Made by a program: the position numbers and the translations under genes. DNA of 64,000 bases from UMGS1601 sp964617585. Its GTDB lineage: Bacteria > Bacillota > Clostridia > Oscillospirales > Ruminococcaceae. Positions 26,913 to 37,007 of this stretch are shown here, piece by piece (the stretch's first letter is position 1; every line of letters begins with the position of its first letter). The notes beneath the pieces were generated by a model. That model was not told the origin of the DNA, searched no databases, and saw only the letters and a list, made by a program, of their open reading frames with translations. Location of the stretch: the NCBI GenBank assembly GCA_964617585.1, contig CAZTXS010000005.1, positions 36,647 to 100,646 on the forward strand. The letters run 5' to 3'.

Positions 26913-29900
26913 TTAACCGTCCGGCTCGGTCTGCCGACCTACCTCCATTTTAAGAAGCTTGGACACTCCCTTTTCCTGCATGGTAACGCCGTAAAGAACG
27001 TCGCATTCCTCCATTGTTCCGCGTCTGTGAGTGATGAGAATAAACTGAGTTTTATCCGTGAAATTTCTAAGATACTGAGCGTATTTTGTTACGTTTACAT
27101 CATCGAGAGCCGCTTCAATCTCATCAAGAATACAAAACGGCGACGGCTTTATTTTAAGTATCGAAAAATAAATAGCGATTGCTACAAAAGCCTGTTCTCC
27201 TCCCGAAAGACTCATAAGATTTTTAATTACTTTACCCGGAGGAGCAACCTTAATCTCAATTCCCGATTCAAGAACATCATCAGGATCGGACAAAACAAGC
27301 TCTGCCGCTCCGCCTCCGAAAAGCTCTGTAAATATAACCTTAAAGTTATTATTAATCTTGTTGAAGCTGTCAGAGAAAATGGCTTTCATATTTTCGGTAA
27401 GCTCGTCTATAAGCTTTTCAAGCTCGTTTTTAGACTTGACCACATCGTCAAGCTGAACCTTCATAAACTCATAACGTTTAGATACCTCCGCATATTCCTC
27501 AATAGCGTCGAGATTAACCGAGCCTAACGCTCTCATTTTATTTTTCAGCGCATTCAGCTCTTTATTTGCTTCCGACTTATCGGAAACAGGTTTAGCCTCT
27601 GCGGAAGCTTCGCTTCTTGTAAGCTCATATACCTCATAAAGCTCTGAAATTATTTTATCAGATTCCGACTGCAAACTGATTTTCTTTTCAGAGCATCTCT
27701 CAAGCTCCCGTGAAATATTTTCCTTCTCATCTGTCTTAATTTTCTGATAAGCCCTCTGCTTAGCGTTCTTAGCCTCAAAGTCCTGATAAGCAACCTGCTG
27801 AGTTCTTATTTCGCCGTTATACTTGTCAATAACGCCGTTAGAATCAACGATGCCTTTTTTTATTTCATCAATTTGCTTTTGCTTTTCCCGAATATCGGTT
27901 CTGCTTTCAAGTATCTGCAGATTCAGCCTTGTTCTTACATCGTCTGCGTTTCTCGCAGATTCCTTTAACTGCTCTATAGACAGCATAACCGCCTGCTCGT
28001 CACGCTCAAACTCAATGTATTTAATCTTGTATTCGGATAATTTCTGCGAAAGGCTTTCCCGTCCCTCTTTAAAGCTTTGAATTTCCGACTGAGTTTTCTC
28101 CAAATTCTTTTCAGAGTCAGAGATCCTCAAGCTAATATTCTCCATCTCCTCCAAAGCTTTTTTATGAGTTTCATCAGCAGATTTTATCTTGGCTTTGAGA
28201 GTTTCAATTTGATTTTCAGCGTCATCCAGCTTATCGTCATAGCTTTTGCCCAGATCCTTTAAGCGGTTAAGCTCGCCCTCAAAACGAATCTTATCGGCCA
28301 TATGCTCAGATAAAAGCTCTTTTTCACCGTCTATATCAAATCCAAGCTTATTGACCTCCTGCTTTAAGCTTTCAAAAGTCTGCGAAAGCTCTGCTGTTTC
28401 AGCTTCTAGGTCTGATATTTCGGATTTAAGCTCCTCTATCTCATTCTTTCTTGTGAGTATTCCGGTGGAACGCGACACGCTTCCTCCTGTAAACGAGCCG
28501 CCTGCGTTTATAACCTGTCCGTCGAGAGTGCATATCTTAAATCTGTATCCGTATTTTTTTGCTATAAGAACGGCAAGGTCAATGTCCTCTGCGACAACTA
28601 TTCTTCCTAAAAGCGACTTTATAATGCCGGTGAATTTATTGTCAGCGGAAACCAAATCGCTTGCCATGCTGACAAATCCCTCGCAGCTTTCAAGACCGCT
28701 TTCCCTGAATTCTCTCGGCTTAACGGATGTAATCGGAAGAAACGTTGCTCTGCCTGAATGTGTTTCTTTAAGGTGTCTTATCGCTCTTTTGGCGGTATTC
28801 TCATCATCTACAATAATATTCTGCATAGCTCCGCCCAGAGCGGTTTCAATAGCGGTCGAATATTTTCCCTCTACTGTTATAAGCTGAGCTACAGAGCCGT
28901 AAATACCCTTAATCATACCATGCTTTTTGGCCTTAATAATCTGCTTGACAGAGTTCGCAAAGCCTTCCATAGAATTCTCCAGATCGTTGAGCAGATTAAC
29001 CTTTCCTCTTAACTCACGAAGCCGGATTTCCTTTTTGGTATAGCTCTCTCTAGCTTCGTTCAGAGCCTTTGTTTTCGACTCGTTCAGCTTAGACATTCCT
29101 GCTATTCTATTGTTAATATCGGAGATTTTTTCTTCAGCAAGCATTACAGCCTGCTGAATCTCTCTCTTTTCGTTATTGTTTTCTAAGACAAGCTTTTCGG
29201 TACTCTCAATGAAAGCTTCTCCCTCTTTTATAAGCTGCCTGCACTCGTCGGCGTTAGTCTTACTGCTTTCTATTGTGAAAGCAAGCTCTGACTTTCTTAT
29301 ATAAAGGCTGTTTATCTCATTTCCCTTTTCACTTATGTTTTTATCAAACTCGTCCGACTTCAAGGCAAGCGAAGACAGCTTATGCTCTGTTTCATCAGTC
29401 TGCCGTTTAACCTCAGACTTTGACTCGGCAATCTTTAAAAGCTCGTCCTCTTTTTGATTGATTCGGCTTTTGAACTCGCTTCCGTTGCTGTTTGTCTTTA
29501 GTATCTGTTCATCGTAATCCTTTATCGCCTGATTAATATGCTCAATATCATTTTCCAAAACGGCAATCTTAGAATTAGCCTCACTGCTTTCAAGCTCGGT
29601 ATTGTGGATAAGCTCTCTGAGTTCTTCAATTCGGTCGCTGCACTTAGCTCGTCCTAAGTTGTTTTCATCAATCGATTCGTCTACCTCGTCCAGTTCCCTT
29701 GTCAAAGCCTCGTATTCGGCGGTGCATGAAAGTAGCTTTTCATCAAGCTGAACTAACGTGCCTTTGAGTTCGTCAAGCTTTGAAACCCATAAAGAAACCT
29801 CCAAAGCCTTTCTCTGATCTCTGAGAAGTAAATACTTTTTTGCCTTTTCTGACTGGTTTTTTAAAGGTCCGACTCTTCCCTCAAGCTCGCCCAGAATATC

Positions 29901-30476
29901 GGTAAGCCTTAGTATATTATCCTCAGCAGCTGAAAGCTTGCGTTCCGCTTCCGCTTTTTTATATCTGAATTTGGATATTCCCGCCGCTTCTTCAAAAATT
30001 TCACGCCGTTCGGTTGATTTTCCCGAAACTATATCCGCTATTCTTCCCTGACCGATAATGGAATATCCGTCCTTGCCAAGTCCCGTATCCATAAAAAGTT
30101 CAACTATATCCTTTAGCCTTACCTGCTCGCCGTTTATTATGTATTCACTGTCGCCGCTGCGGTAAAGCTTTCTTGTAACCGAAACCACATCGCTTTCAAC
30201 GCTCAGCGCTCTGTCCGAATTATCTATATTCAATGTGACCGATGCAAAGCCGACCGATTTTCTCATTTGTGTTCCGGCAAAAATTACGTCCTCCATTTTT
30301 CCGCCTCTGAGGCTTTTTGAGGACTGCTCTCCAAGCACCCAGCGCACAGCGTCTCCGATATTTGACTTTCCGCTTCCGTTAGGTCCGACAACTCCTGTCA
30401 TACCTTTGTCGAAATCCAATGTTATCTTATCAGGAAAAGACTTGAATCCATGCATTTCAAGTGATTTCAAATACAT
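26913..30476 (-). CDS. smc: Chromosome segregation ATPase SMC
   Basis: 1187 residues from ATG 30476 (MYLKSLEMHGFKSFPDK; ACGGAGATAAAATT). Walker A GVVGPNGSGKSNIGDAVRWVLGEQSS, long coiled coils, hinge YRFKICTLDGQVINAGGSFTGGS at about 630-660, signature LSGGEQAFVAIAI and Walker B FCILDEIEAALDD. Core of the condensin SMC-ScpAB. Followed by the DUF3781 remnant and ftsY, the usual rnc-smc-ftsY order. Confidence 0.98.
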   Translation of the reverse strand: MYLKSLEMHGFKSFPDKITLDFDKGMTGVVGPNGSGKSNIGDAVRWVLGEQSSKSLRGGKMEDVIFAGTQMRKSVGFASVTLNIDNSDRALSVESDVVSVTRKLYRSGDSEYIINGEQVRLKDIVELFMDTGLGKDGYSIIGQGRIADIVSGKSTERREIFEEAAGISKFRYKKAEAERKLSAAEDNILRLTDILGELEGRVGPLKNQSEKAKKYLLLRDQRKALEVSLWVSKLDELKGTLVQLDEKLLSCTAEYEALTRELDEVDESIDENNLGRAKCSDRIEELRELIHNTELESSEANSKIAVLENDIEHINQAIKDYDEQILKTNSNGSEFKSRINQKEDELLKIAESKSEVKRQTDETEHKLSSLALKSDEFDKNISEKGNEINSLYIRKSELAFTIESSKTNADECRQLIKEGEAFIESTEKLVLENNNEKREIQQAVMLAEEKISDINNRIAGMSKLNESKTKALNEARESYTKKEIRLRELRGKVNLLNDLENSMEGFANSVKQIIKAKKHGMIKGIYGSVAQLITVEGKYSTAIETALGGAMQNIIVDDENTAKRAIRHLKETHSGRATFLPITSVKPREFRESGLESCEGFVSMASDLVSADNKFTGIIKSLLGRIVVAEDIDLAVLIAKKYGYRFKICTLDGQVINAGGSFTGGSVSRSTGILTRKNEIEELKSEISDLEAETAELSQTFESLKQEVNKLGFDIDGEKELLSEHMADKIRFEGELNRLKDLGKSYDDKLDDAENQIETLKAKIKSADETHKKALEEMENISLRISDSEKNLEKTQSEIQSFKEGRESLSQKLSEYKIKYIEFERDEQAVMLSIEQLKESARNADDVRTRLNLQILESRTDIREKQKQIDEIKKGIVDSNGVIDKYNGEIRTQQVAYQDFEAKNAKQRAYQKIKTDEKENISRELERCSEKKISLQSESDKIISELYEVYELTRSEASAEAKPVSDKSEANKELNALKNKMRALGSVNLDAIEEYAEVSKRYEFMKVQLDDVVKSKNELEKLIDELTENMKAIFSDSFNKINNNFKVIFTELFGGGAAELVLSDPDDVLESGIEIKVAPPGKVIKNLMSLSGGEQAFVAIAIYFSILKIKPSPFCILDEIEAALDDVNVTKYAQYLRNFTDKTQFILITHRRGTMEECDVLYGVTMQEKGVSKLLKMEVGRQTEPDG

Positions 30477-30537
30477 AATTTTATCTCCGTTTCTGTGTAT
30501 TACCCGCCGGTTCACGCAAATTATTATAGTTTGAATT

Positions 30538-31551
30538 TTATTCCGCCGCGGCTAACTTAATGTCATCTTTCTGACTGACGTTACTTACTATTTTCAGATA
30601 TACACCCTTGTTTTTAAAGTAATCTATGTTGGATTTTTTATGTCCTATCACCCTGCTCATAAGCTTCGGTCTGACGCTTACAACAGCTTTTTTTACATCA
30701 CTGCCTAAATCGGACAAGATTTCTTCAAGCTTGCTTTTATAAAGCTCGCTCTCGCAAAGCTCCCTGAACGCAGGATGATAAAACCCGCCTATACAATCTC
30801 TTTCTACTATTTCGCTTGAATGAAGTCCGAGCTTTATAACTGTTATACCGTTACTTTCAAAAAGTGAGAGTATTTTTGACGAAAGCTCAACAGCAAGGCT
30901 GAAATCATACGGAACATACTCGCCGCTTTTGTAAAGCTCTCCTAGCCTTGTGTTTTCCATTATAACCACAGGATAGATTCTTGCCTCCTGAGGCGCAAGG
31001 CGGACGATTTCCTTTGCCGTGTTCATATCGGTTTCGGGAGTGGATTTATACAGTCCCACCATCATCTGAAGTCCCAGTCTGAAGCCGTAATCTTTAATCA
31101 GCTCCGACGCTTTTATAACATCTGCTTTTGAATGTCCGCGCTCGTTCGCCAAAAGAACCTCATCGTCCATCGACTGACATCCAAGCTCAACAGTCGAAAC
31201 ATGATGTCTTTTTAAAATTCCGAGAATCTCTTCATCAATACAGTCCGGTCTTGTCGATATGCGAATTCCTTTAAACTTCCCATCGCCTATATACGGCTGA
31301 GCCGCTTGAAGAAGCTCAAGCATATACTCTCGTTTTATCGCCGTAAAGCTGCCTCCGAAAAAAGCAATTTCAGTTTCTATTCTGTCATTTTCACTGATTT
31401 CAAGCATTGCTTTTTTCAGCGTAAGCTCAATATCGTGCTTATGAGGAATGCTTCCTGCCGACTGTCCTGTAATAGAGTTCTGATTGCAGAAGCTGCACCT
31501 GTGAGGACAGCCCAAATGTGGAATGAAAAAAGAGATATTACATTTTGCCAT
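30538..31551 (-). CDS. Radical SAM protein, Elp3-like branch
   Basis: 337 residues from ATG 31551, which lies inside the rnc 3' end (14-bp overlap); the longer frame would run deep into rnc. Cysteine motif CPHRCSFCNQNS binds the 4Fe-4S/SAM centre; FFGGSFTAI, RISTRPDCID and VELGCQSMDDEVL follow the Elp3/HemN-like pattern. No acetyltransferase domain, and the C-terminal part (GFYHPAFRELCESELY) matches the 'radical SAM C' type common between rnc and smc in Clostridia. Substrate unknown. Confidence 0.88.
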   Translation of the reverse strand: MAKCNISFFIPHLGCPHRCSFCNQNSITGQSAGSIPHKHDIELTLKKAMLEISENDRIETEIAFFGGSFTAIKREYMLELLQAAQPYIGDGKFKGIRISTRPDCIDEEILGILKRHHVSTVELGCQSMDDEVLLANERGHSKADVIKASELIKDYGFRLGLQMMVGLYKSTPETDMNTAKEIVRLAPQEARIYPVVIMENTRLGELYKSGEYVPYDFSLAVELSSKILSLFESNGITVIKLGLHSSEIVERDCIGGFYHPAFRELCESELYKSKLEEILSDLGSDVKKAVVSVRPKLMSRVIGHKKSNIDYFKNKGVYLKIVSNVSQKDDIKLAAAE

Positions 31552-32257
31552 AGCCCATAAGCTCCAAAGCTTCTTTAGCCGCCGCCTGCTCGGCAGCTTT
31601 TTTACTCTTTCCTTTTCCCTCACCTATTATATTTGAGTTTAGCATTACTCTTACCGTAAACTCCTTATCATGATCGGGTCCGCTTTCGTCCGCAAGATAA
31701 TATTCAATGCTTTCCTCAGGGTTTTTCTGAATTATTTCCTGCAAAATAGTTTTATAATCGTCATAGCTTTCTTTTTTCTTTGAAACTATACTTTCAGGCA
31801 TAAATCTAAGAATATAAGTTTTTGCAGCTTCCAGTCCTCCGTCCAAATACACCGCCGCTATCACGGCTTCAAAAGCGTCCGAAAGAATTGACGGCCGTTT
31901 GTTTCCGCCTGCTTTCTGCTCTCCCTTGCCAAGCATTATAAAATCACAAAGCCTTATCTGCTTTGAAAACTCAAACAAAGCCTTTTCACAAACCAAGGAA
32001 GCTCTCAGCCTTGTAAGCTCGCCCTCCGGCAAATGCTTAAACTGATTATATATATAATCAGAAACGACTATGGATAAAACCGAATCTCCTAAAAACTCCA
32101 ATCGTTCATTGCTGTGATAATGCTTCTTTTTAAACTCGTTTGCAAAGGAAGAATGAGAAAGCGCTTCAAAAAGAAGCTTTTTGTTCCGAAATTTATGGCC
32201 TATAATCTTCTCAAATTCTTCAAGCCTGTGTTCTTCATTCATCAAAAAATTATCCAT
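31538..32257 (-). CDS. rnc: Ribonuclease III
   Basis: About 239 residues. Two ATG codons are adjacent (32260, 32257); the second has better spacing to AAGGATT. Catalytic signature NERLEFLGDSVLSIVVSDYI and LSDAFEAVIAAVYLDGG, then a C-terminal dsRNA-binding domain (DYKTILQEIIQKN ... KSKKAAEQAAAKEALELMG). Processes rRNA precursors. It follows plsX with only about 40 bp and no acpP between. Confidence 0.97.
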   Translation of the reverse strand: MDNFLMNEEHRLEEFEKIIGHKFRNKKLLFEALSHSSFANEFKKKHYHSNERLEFLGDSVLSIVVSDYIYNQFKHLPEGELTRLRASLVCEKALFEFSKQIRLCDFIMLGKGEQKAGGNKRPSILSDAFEAVIAAVYLDGGLEAAKTYILRFMPESIVSKKKESYDDYKTILQEIIQKNPEESIEYYLADESGPDHDKEFTVRVMLNSNIIGEGKGKSKKAAEQAAAKEALELMGYGKM

Positions 32258-32300
32258 CATAATCCTTATCCCTAACGGGAACGCCTTTCCTTTCCAATGA

Positions 32301-33323
32301 TTATTTTTCTGCAGCTCTGTCTGTTTTATTCTCTTTTATTTTTAAAAGGCTGTCTTTAACCTCGCCTATAACGTTTGTTTCGGTGAACATACAGGCTTGC
32401 TTTATAGCATTGTAAAACGCTGTCGAATTAGAGCTTCCATGAGCTTTTATGACCGGCTTTGAAGTTCCTAACAGCGGCGCTCCGCCGTATTCGGAATAGT
32501 CCATTTTCTTCTTAAATCTGTTCACCTTTTTTAAAAGCAACAGAGCGGCAAGCTTTGATGTAAAGCTTGTCAACAGCATATTTTTAAGCTCGGATGAGAA
32601 AAACTTACCCATTCCCTCATACAGCTTTAAAAGCATATTGCCCGTATATCCGTCGGCTACAACAACATCGCAGATTCCTTTCGGCATATCTCTGGCTTCA
32701 ATATTCCCGTCAAATTTCAGCGGAGCAGAACTAAGCAGCTTGTAGGTTTCCGTTTCAAGCTCCCTGCCCTTTGAGGGTTCTTCGCCGATGTTTGCAAGCC
32801 TTACCGACGGAGTATCAATATTCATTACCTTGTTCATATAAATGCTCCCCATAACGGCGAACTGTAAAAGCATCTCGGGACGACAGTCAGCGTTAGCGCC
32901 TGCGTCAAGAAGAATTATAGGATTACCCGCCGTGGGTAGAACAGTAGCTAAAGCCGCCCTCTTTATTCCCTTTAATCTTTTTACGATGAAAGTAGCCCCG
33001 ACTACCAATGCTCCCGTAGATCCTGCGGAAACAAAAGCGTCACCCTCACCGTTCGCAAGCATTTTCATTCCCACAGCCATTGAACATTCAGATTCCGACT
33101 TTAATATTTCGGTAGGCTCCTTGCATATATCAATAACGCCGGCGGCGTGCCTTATCTCAAGAGAGCTTATGTCAAGAGAATTCTCTTCGGCGCACTTTTT
33201 AATTTTGCTCTCATCGCCTACCAAACATATATCGGCGTTGAGGTTTTCTTTCGCCTTAATGCTTCCCTTTATTACCTCGAGAGGCGCGTTATCTCCCCCG
33301 AATGAGTCAATTATTATTTTCAT
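32301..33323 (-). CDS. plsX: Phosphate acyltransferase PlsX
   Basis: 340 residues, begins MKIIIDSFGGDNAPLEVIKGS and contains AFVSAGSTGALVVGATFIVKRLKGIKRAALATVLPT and VVADGYTGNMLLKLYEG. Makes acyl-phosphate from acyl-ACP for phospholipid synthesis. The SD AGAAGGA lies in a small inverted repeat (TCCTT/AAGGA). Confidence 0.97.
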   Translation of the reverse strand: MKIIIDSFGGDNAPLEVIKGSIKAKENLNADICLVGDESKIKKCAEENSLDISSLEIRHAAGVIDICKEPTEILKSESECSMAVGMKMLANGEGDAFVSAGSTGALVVGATFIVKRLKGIKRAALATVLPTAGNPIILLDAGANADCRPEMLLQFAVMGSIYMNKVMNIDTPSVRLANIGEEPSKGRELETETYKLLSSAPLKFDGNIEARDMPKGICDVVVADGYTGNMLLKLYEGMGKFFSSELKNMLLTSFTSKLAALLLLKKVNRFKKKMDYSEYGGAPLLGTSKPVIKAHGSSNSTAFYNAIKQACMFTETNVIGEVKDSLLKIKENKTDRAAEK

Positions 33324-33381
33324 AACTTAAAGTATGTCCTTCTGAAAGGAACATTCCCTCCCTATGTATATTTGTGTCTTT

Positions 33382-34725
33382 TTAATTGTTCTTCAAACAG
33401 CCTGCAAGCATTTTAAGCCCTCTGTCCGCTGTTTGCCTGTATCTTTCCTTTTTGTCTTTTATACGCTCGTCCAGCGGAGGCAAAATGCCCATGTTCGCTC
33501 CCATAGGCTGAAAATTTTCTAACGATTCATCGCTTATATATTTAGACAAAGCGCCCGTCATCGTTTCTTTAGGAAGCGTACACATATCCTTGCCCTGAAG
33601 CCGTTTCAGCATATTTTTCCCCGCTAAAATACCGCTTGCCGCAGATTCAATATACCCTTCAACTCCCGTTATCTGACCTGCAAAAAATATATTTTCATAT
33701 TCACGCATATTAAAATACTCGGTTAAAAGCTTAGGGGAATTTATAAACGTATTTCTGTGCATAACACCGTATCTTGCAAAGTCGGCGTTTTCAAGCCCGG
33801 GAATAAGCGAAAATACTCTTTTCTGCTCGCCGAATTTTAGGTTGGTCTGAAATCCTACCATATTGTACAAGCTTCCCTCACGATTTTCAGTCCTAAGCTG
33901 AACAACAGCGTAGGGGCGCTTCCCTGTCGCAGGATCGATCAGTCCTACCGGCTTTAAAGGCCCGAAACGCATCGTATCCTCTCCCCTGTAAGCCAATGCC
34001 TCAATCGGCATACAGCCTTCGTAAACCTTGAACTTATCCTTGGATTTGAGCTTTTCCTCTTTGAAGCTTTCTTTTTCAAATTTCTTAAGCTCCACCGATT
34101 CGGCCTGAATAAGTTCATTGTAAAAGCTTAAGTATTCCTCCTTATTCATCGGACAGTTGATATAATCCGCCTCGCCTTTTCCATAGCGTGACGCAAAAAA
34201 CACTTTGCTTTTATCTAAGCTTTCATAAGTCACAATAGGAGCAGCAGCATCATGAAAATACAAAAATCCGCCGCAGATGTTTTTAATTGACTCTGCCAAG
34301 CCATCGGACGTCAGCGGTCCTGTGGCGATAATTACGTTTTTATCAAGAGGAATTTTGCATACCTCTTCGTTTATAACCTCGATATCAGGGTGAGATTTTA
34401 TGCGATTTGTTATATAGTCGGAAAAACCTTTTCTGTCTACGGCTAACGCTCCGCCTGCCGAAACCCTGTTTGCTTCAGCCGCTTCCATAGTAATAGAACC
34501 TAAAAGCCGCATTTCCTCTTTAAGCATTCCCGCTGCGGATTCAATTCTGTCAGCTTTAAGCGAGTTGGAACATACAAGCTCTGCAAAGCCCTCATATTTA
34601 TGCGCCGGAGAAAACTTCTTAGGCTTCATTTCATAAAGCTTCACCGAAGCTCCGCCCCCGGCAAGGGTGAAAGCGGACTCAGTACCTGCTAAGCCTGCCC
34701 CTATAACAACCACGTCTTTATTCAT
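33382..34725 (-). CDS. trmFO: tRNA m5U54 methyltransferase TrmFO
   Basis: 447 residues from ATG 34725 (MNKDVVVIGAGLAGTESAF, FAD-binding GxGxxG), with AAAAGGATTTGTCAG in front; the start overlaps the topA stop by 8 bp. Other family marks: FAELVCSNSLKAD, GPLKPVGLIDPATGKRPYAVVQLR and FAGQITGVEGYIESAASG. Uses methylene-THF and FAD, found mainly in Firmicutes. Confidence 0.97.
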   Translation of the reverse strand: MNKDVVVIGAGLAGTESAFTLAGGGASVKLYEMKPKKFSPAHKYEGFAELVCSNSLKADRIESAAGMLKEEMRLLGSITMEAAEANRVSAGGALAVDRKGFSDYITNRIKSHPDIEVINEEVCKIPLDKNVIIATGPLTSDGLAESIKNICGGFLYFHDAAAPIVTYESLDKSKVFFASRYGKGEADYINCPMNKEEYLSFYNELIQAESVELKKFEKESFKEEKLKSKDKFKVYEGCMPIEALAYRGEDTMRFGPLKPVGLIDPATGKRPYAVVQLRTENREGSLYNMVGFQTNLKFGEQKRVFSLIPGLENADFARYGVMHRNTFINSPKLLTEYFNMREYENIFFAGQITGVEGYIESAASGILAGKNMLKRLQGKDMCTLPKETMTGALSKYISDESLENFQPMGANMGILPPLDERIKDKKERYRQTADRGLKMLAGCLKNN

Positions 34726-36799
34726 CTGACAAATCCTTTTCATATCCGCAGCCCGGCTTATGACAAACCAGCTTGCCCTTTTTCCCACCTTTTTGGAACA
34801 GCGATGAACCGCAATCGGGACATTTGTCAGCAACAGGAGTGTCCCACGTCATAAACTCGCATTTCGGATTATCCTCGCAGCCGAAATATTTTTTACCTCT
34901 TTTTGATTTCTTCTGAAGAACCTTTTTTCCGCAAAACGGACAAGCTCCCTCAGTTTCAATAACAATTCTCTTCGTGTTTGTACATTCCGGAAAACCCGAA
35001 CAGGCAAGAAACTTTCCGAACTTGCCGATTTTTATAACCATAGGTTTGCCGCATATATCGCACACCTGATCCGTCTGTTCATCAGGGATTTTAACCCTTT
35101 TACCCTCCATTGCCTCCTCGGCGGCTGTCAGGGTTTTGGCAAAATCCGAATAGAAAGAACCCAGCGTTTTTATCCAGTTTTGTTTACCCTCCTCAATGCT
35201 GTCGAGATCGTCCTCCATTCTGGCTGTGAACTTAAGATCGACAATCTTATTGAAATGCTCAAGCATAAGGTTTGTTGTTACCTCTCCCAAAGCGGTGGGT
35301 TTTATCTGTTTTCCCTCACGCTCGACATAATTTCTGTCAAGTATTGTTTTTATGGTTGAAGCGTATGTTGACGGACGTCCTATACCGTTTTCTTCAAAAG
35401 CCTTTACCAAGGTTCCCTCGGTATATCTTGCAGGAGGCTGAGTAAAATGCTGATTACCGTCAAGCGACTTCAAAATCAGCTTATCTCCCGCCTTAAGCTC
35501 GGGAAGTATTTTCTTCTCATCGTCCTTTGAAACATCGTCATAGAGAACGGTAAAGCCGTCAAACTTCACGGTATGACCCGAAGCTTTGAAAATACATCCG
35601 TCCGCTTCTATATCGACGGCAACGGTATTCAACAAACAGTTTTCCATCTGACTTGCAATAAAACGCTCCCAAATAAGCTTATAAAGCTTATACTGATCGT
35701 TAGTTACTCCGCTTTCCTTGACCTTATCGGGAGTAAGTGAAGGTATAGTCGGTCTGATAGCTTCGTGAGCGTCCTGAGCGTTGCCCTTTGTCTTGAATTT
35801 CTTAGGCTGCTTGGGAATATAATCAGCTCCGTACCTGCTTTCAATAAATTTATAAGCTTCGGCTTTTGCCTCATCTGATATTCTAAGGCTGTCTGTTCTC
35901 ATATAGGTTATAAGACCGGTAAGACCCAAGTCGTTTATCTCAACGCCCTCATAAAGCTCCTGAGCGGTTCTCATAGTCCTTGTTGTCTGAAAGCCCAATC
36001 TTTTTGAAGCGTCCTGCTGAAGCGTGGAGGTTGTAAAAGGTGCCTGAGGAGTTTTCTTCCTTACGCTTTTTTTGATGTTCGCCACAATAAAATCAGCCGG
36101 TTTAAGCCTTTCCAAAAGCTCGTCTACTGGGACGTTATTATCAGCCTCGAATTTCTTTCCGTCAACCGTTGCTAAGGACGCATCAAACGTTTTTTTAGAG
36201 CTATTTGTACAAAGCTTTGCGTCAATAGACCAATATTCCTTTGATACAAAGTTTTTAATCTCATTTTCACGGTCGACAATCATTCTTACCGCCGCCGACT
36301 GAACACGTCCTGCCGAAAGCCCTCTTCTGACCTTTTTCCACAAAAACGGAGAAAGCTTATATCCCACTATCCGGTCAAGAATTCTTCTTGCCTGCTGTGC
36401 GTTGACCTTGTTTAAATCTATTGTTCTGGGAGCTTTTATACCTGCTTCAACTCCTGTTTTTGTAATTTCGTTAAATGTAACACGGTTATTATCATTTAAA
36501 TCCAAATCAAGAATATTAGCCAAGTGCCATGAAATAGCTTCACCCTCACGGTCAGGGTCGGCTGCAAGATATATGTTATCGGCTTTTTTCGCCTTTTTCT
36601 TAATTTCAGAAATTGTTTTTTCCTTGCCCTTTATATTGCAATATTCAGGTTTAAAACCATGTTCAATATCAACGCCCATTTTTGATTTGGGCAAATCACG
36701 CAGATGTCCCATAGAAGCTATAACTTCATAATCTCCCTTTAGGTATCTTTTAATCGTTTCAACCTTTTTAGGCGACTCAACTATAATAAGATTAGACAT
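34718..36799 (-). CDS. topA: DNA topoisomerase I
   Basis: 693 residues. TOPRIM start LIIVESPKKVETIKRYL and DPDREGEAISWHL; active-site tyrosine in GLITYMRTDSLRIS; C-terminal zinc ribbons CDICGKPMVIKIGKFGKFLACSGFPEC, CPFCGKKVLQKKSKRGKKYFGC and CPDCGSSLFQKGGKKGKLVC. Relaxes negative supercoils. Its SD (GGAGG at 36836-36832) is 32 nt from ATG, with a hairpin in between. Confidence 0.98.
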   Translation of the reverse strand: MSNLIIVESPKKVETIKRYLKGDYEVIASMGHLRDLPKSKMGVDIEHGFKPEYCNIKGKEKTISEIKKKAKKADNIYLAADPDREGEAISWHLANILDLDLNDNNRVTFNEITKTGVEAGIKAPRTIDLNKVNAQQARRILDRIVGYKLSPFLWKKVRRGLSAGRVQSAAVRMIVDRENEIKNFVSKEYWSIDAKLCTNSSKKTFDASLATVDGKKFEADNNVPVDELLERLKPADFIVANIKKSVRKKTPQAPFTTSTLQQDASKRLGFQTTRTMRTAQELYEGVEINDLGLTGLITYMRTDSLRISDEAKAEAYKFIESRYGADYIPKQPKKFKTKGNAQDAHEAIRPTIPSLTPDKVKESGVTNDQYKLYKLIWERFIASQMENCLLNTVAVDIEADGCIFKASGHTVKFDGFTVLYDDVSKDDEKKILPELKAGDKLILKSLDGNQHFTQPPARYTEGTLVKAFEENGIGRPSTYASTIKTILDRNYVEREGKQIKPTALGEVTTNLMLEHFNKIVDLKFTARMEDDLDSIEEGKQNWIKTLGSFYSDFAKTLTAAEEAMEGKRVKIPDEQTDQVCDICGKPMVIKIGKFGKFLACSGFPECTNTKRIVIETEGACPFCGKKVLQKKSKRGKKYFGCEDNPKCEFMTWDTPVADKCPDCGSSLFQKGGKKGKLVCHKPGCGYEKDLSDE

Positions 36800-36807
36800 A
36801 CTGAATA

Positions 36808-36838
36808 TTATATTCCCGCAAGGGAATATATCCTCCTT
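36808..36838 (-). promoter_or_regulatory. Hairpin between topA SD and start codon
   Basis: Arms ATATTCCC (36810-36817) and GGGAATAT (36822-36829), four-base loop. Read on the minus strand: GGAGG, 2 nt, 8-4-8 hairpin, 10 nt, ATG. Folding the hairpin brings SD and start to about 12 nt apart. The same arrangement precedes addB. Confidence 0.6.
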
Positions 36839-36854
36839 CCCGATGCTTTATGTT

Positions 36855-36995
36855 TTCAATAAGGGCTTGCCCGTCATTCAACGGGTCAAGGGTCGGCATT
36901 GCCGACCGGCCGTTCAGTAGGGGATTGAATCCCGCTACTGAACGGGTAATGGAACCCGCCGCCTATAAAGGCGGGGGCATCTTACCTTAGTTATA
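36855..36995. repeat. Dispersed palindromic element, copy B (full length)
   Basis: 141 bp, plus-strand form starts TTCAATAAGGGCTTGCCCGT and ends CTTACCTTAGTTATA. Four successive hairpins: 36866-36890 (CTTGCCCGT/ACGGGTCAAG), 36892-36906 (GTCGGC-ATT-GCCGAC), 36910-36945 (CCGTTCAGTAG ... CTACTGAACGG with inner GGGAT/ATCCC) and 36955-36975 (CCCGCC/GGCGGG). Lies 12 bp after the dprA stop, between dprA and topA. Confidence 0.9.
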
Positions 36996-37007
36996 ATGTA
37001 AAGTCCT

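Noticed and set aside
32258..32300. No acpP between plsX and rnc
   Set aside because: The plsX-acpP-rnc order is common but not universal; acpP can be elsewhere.
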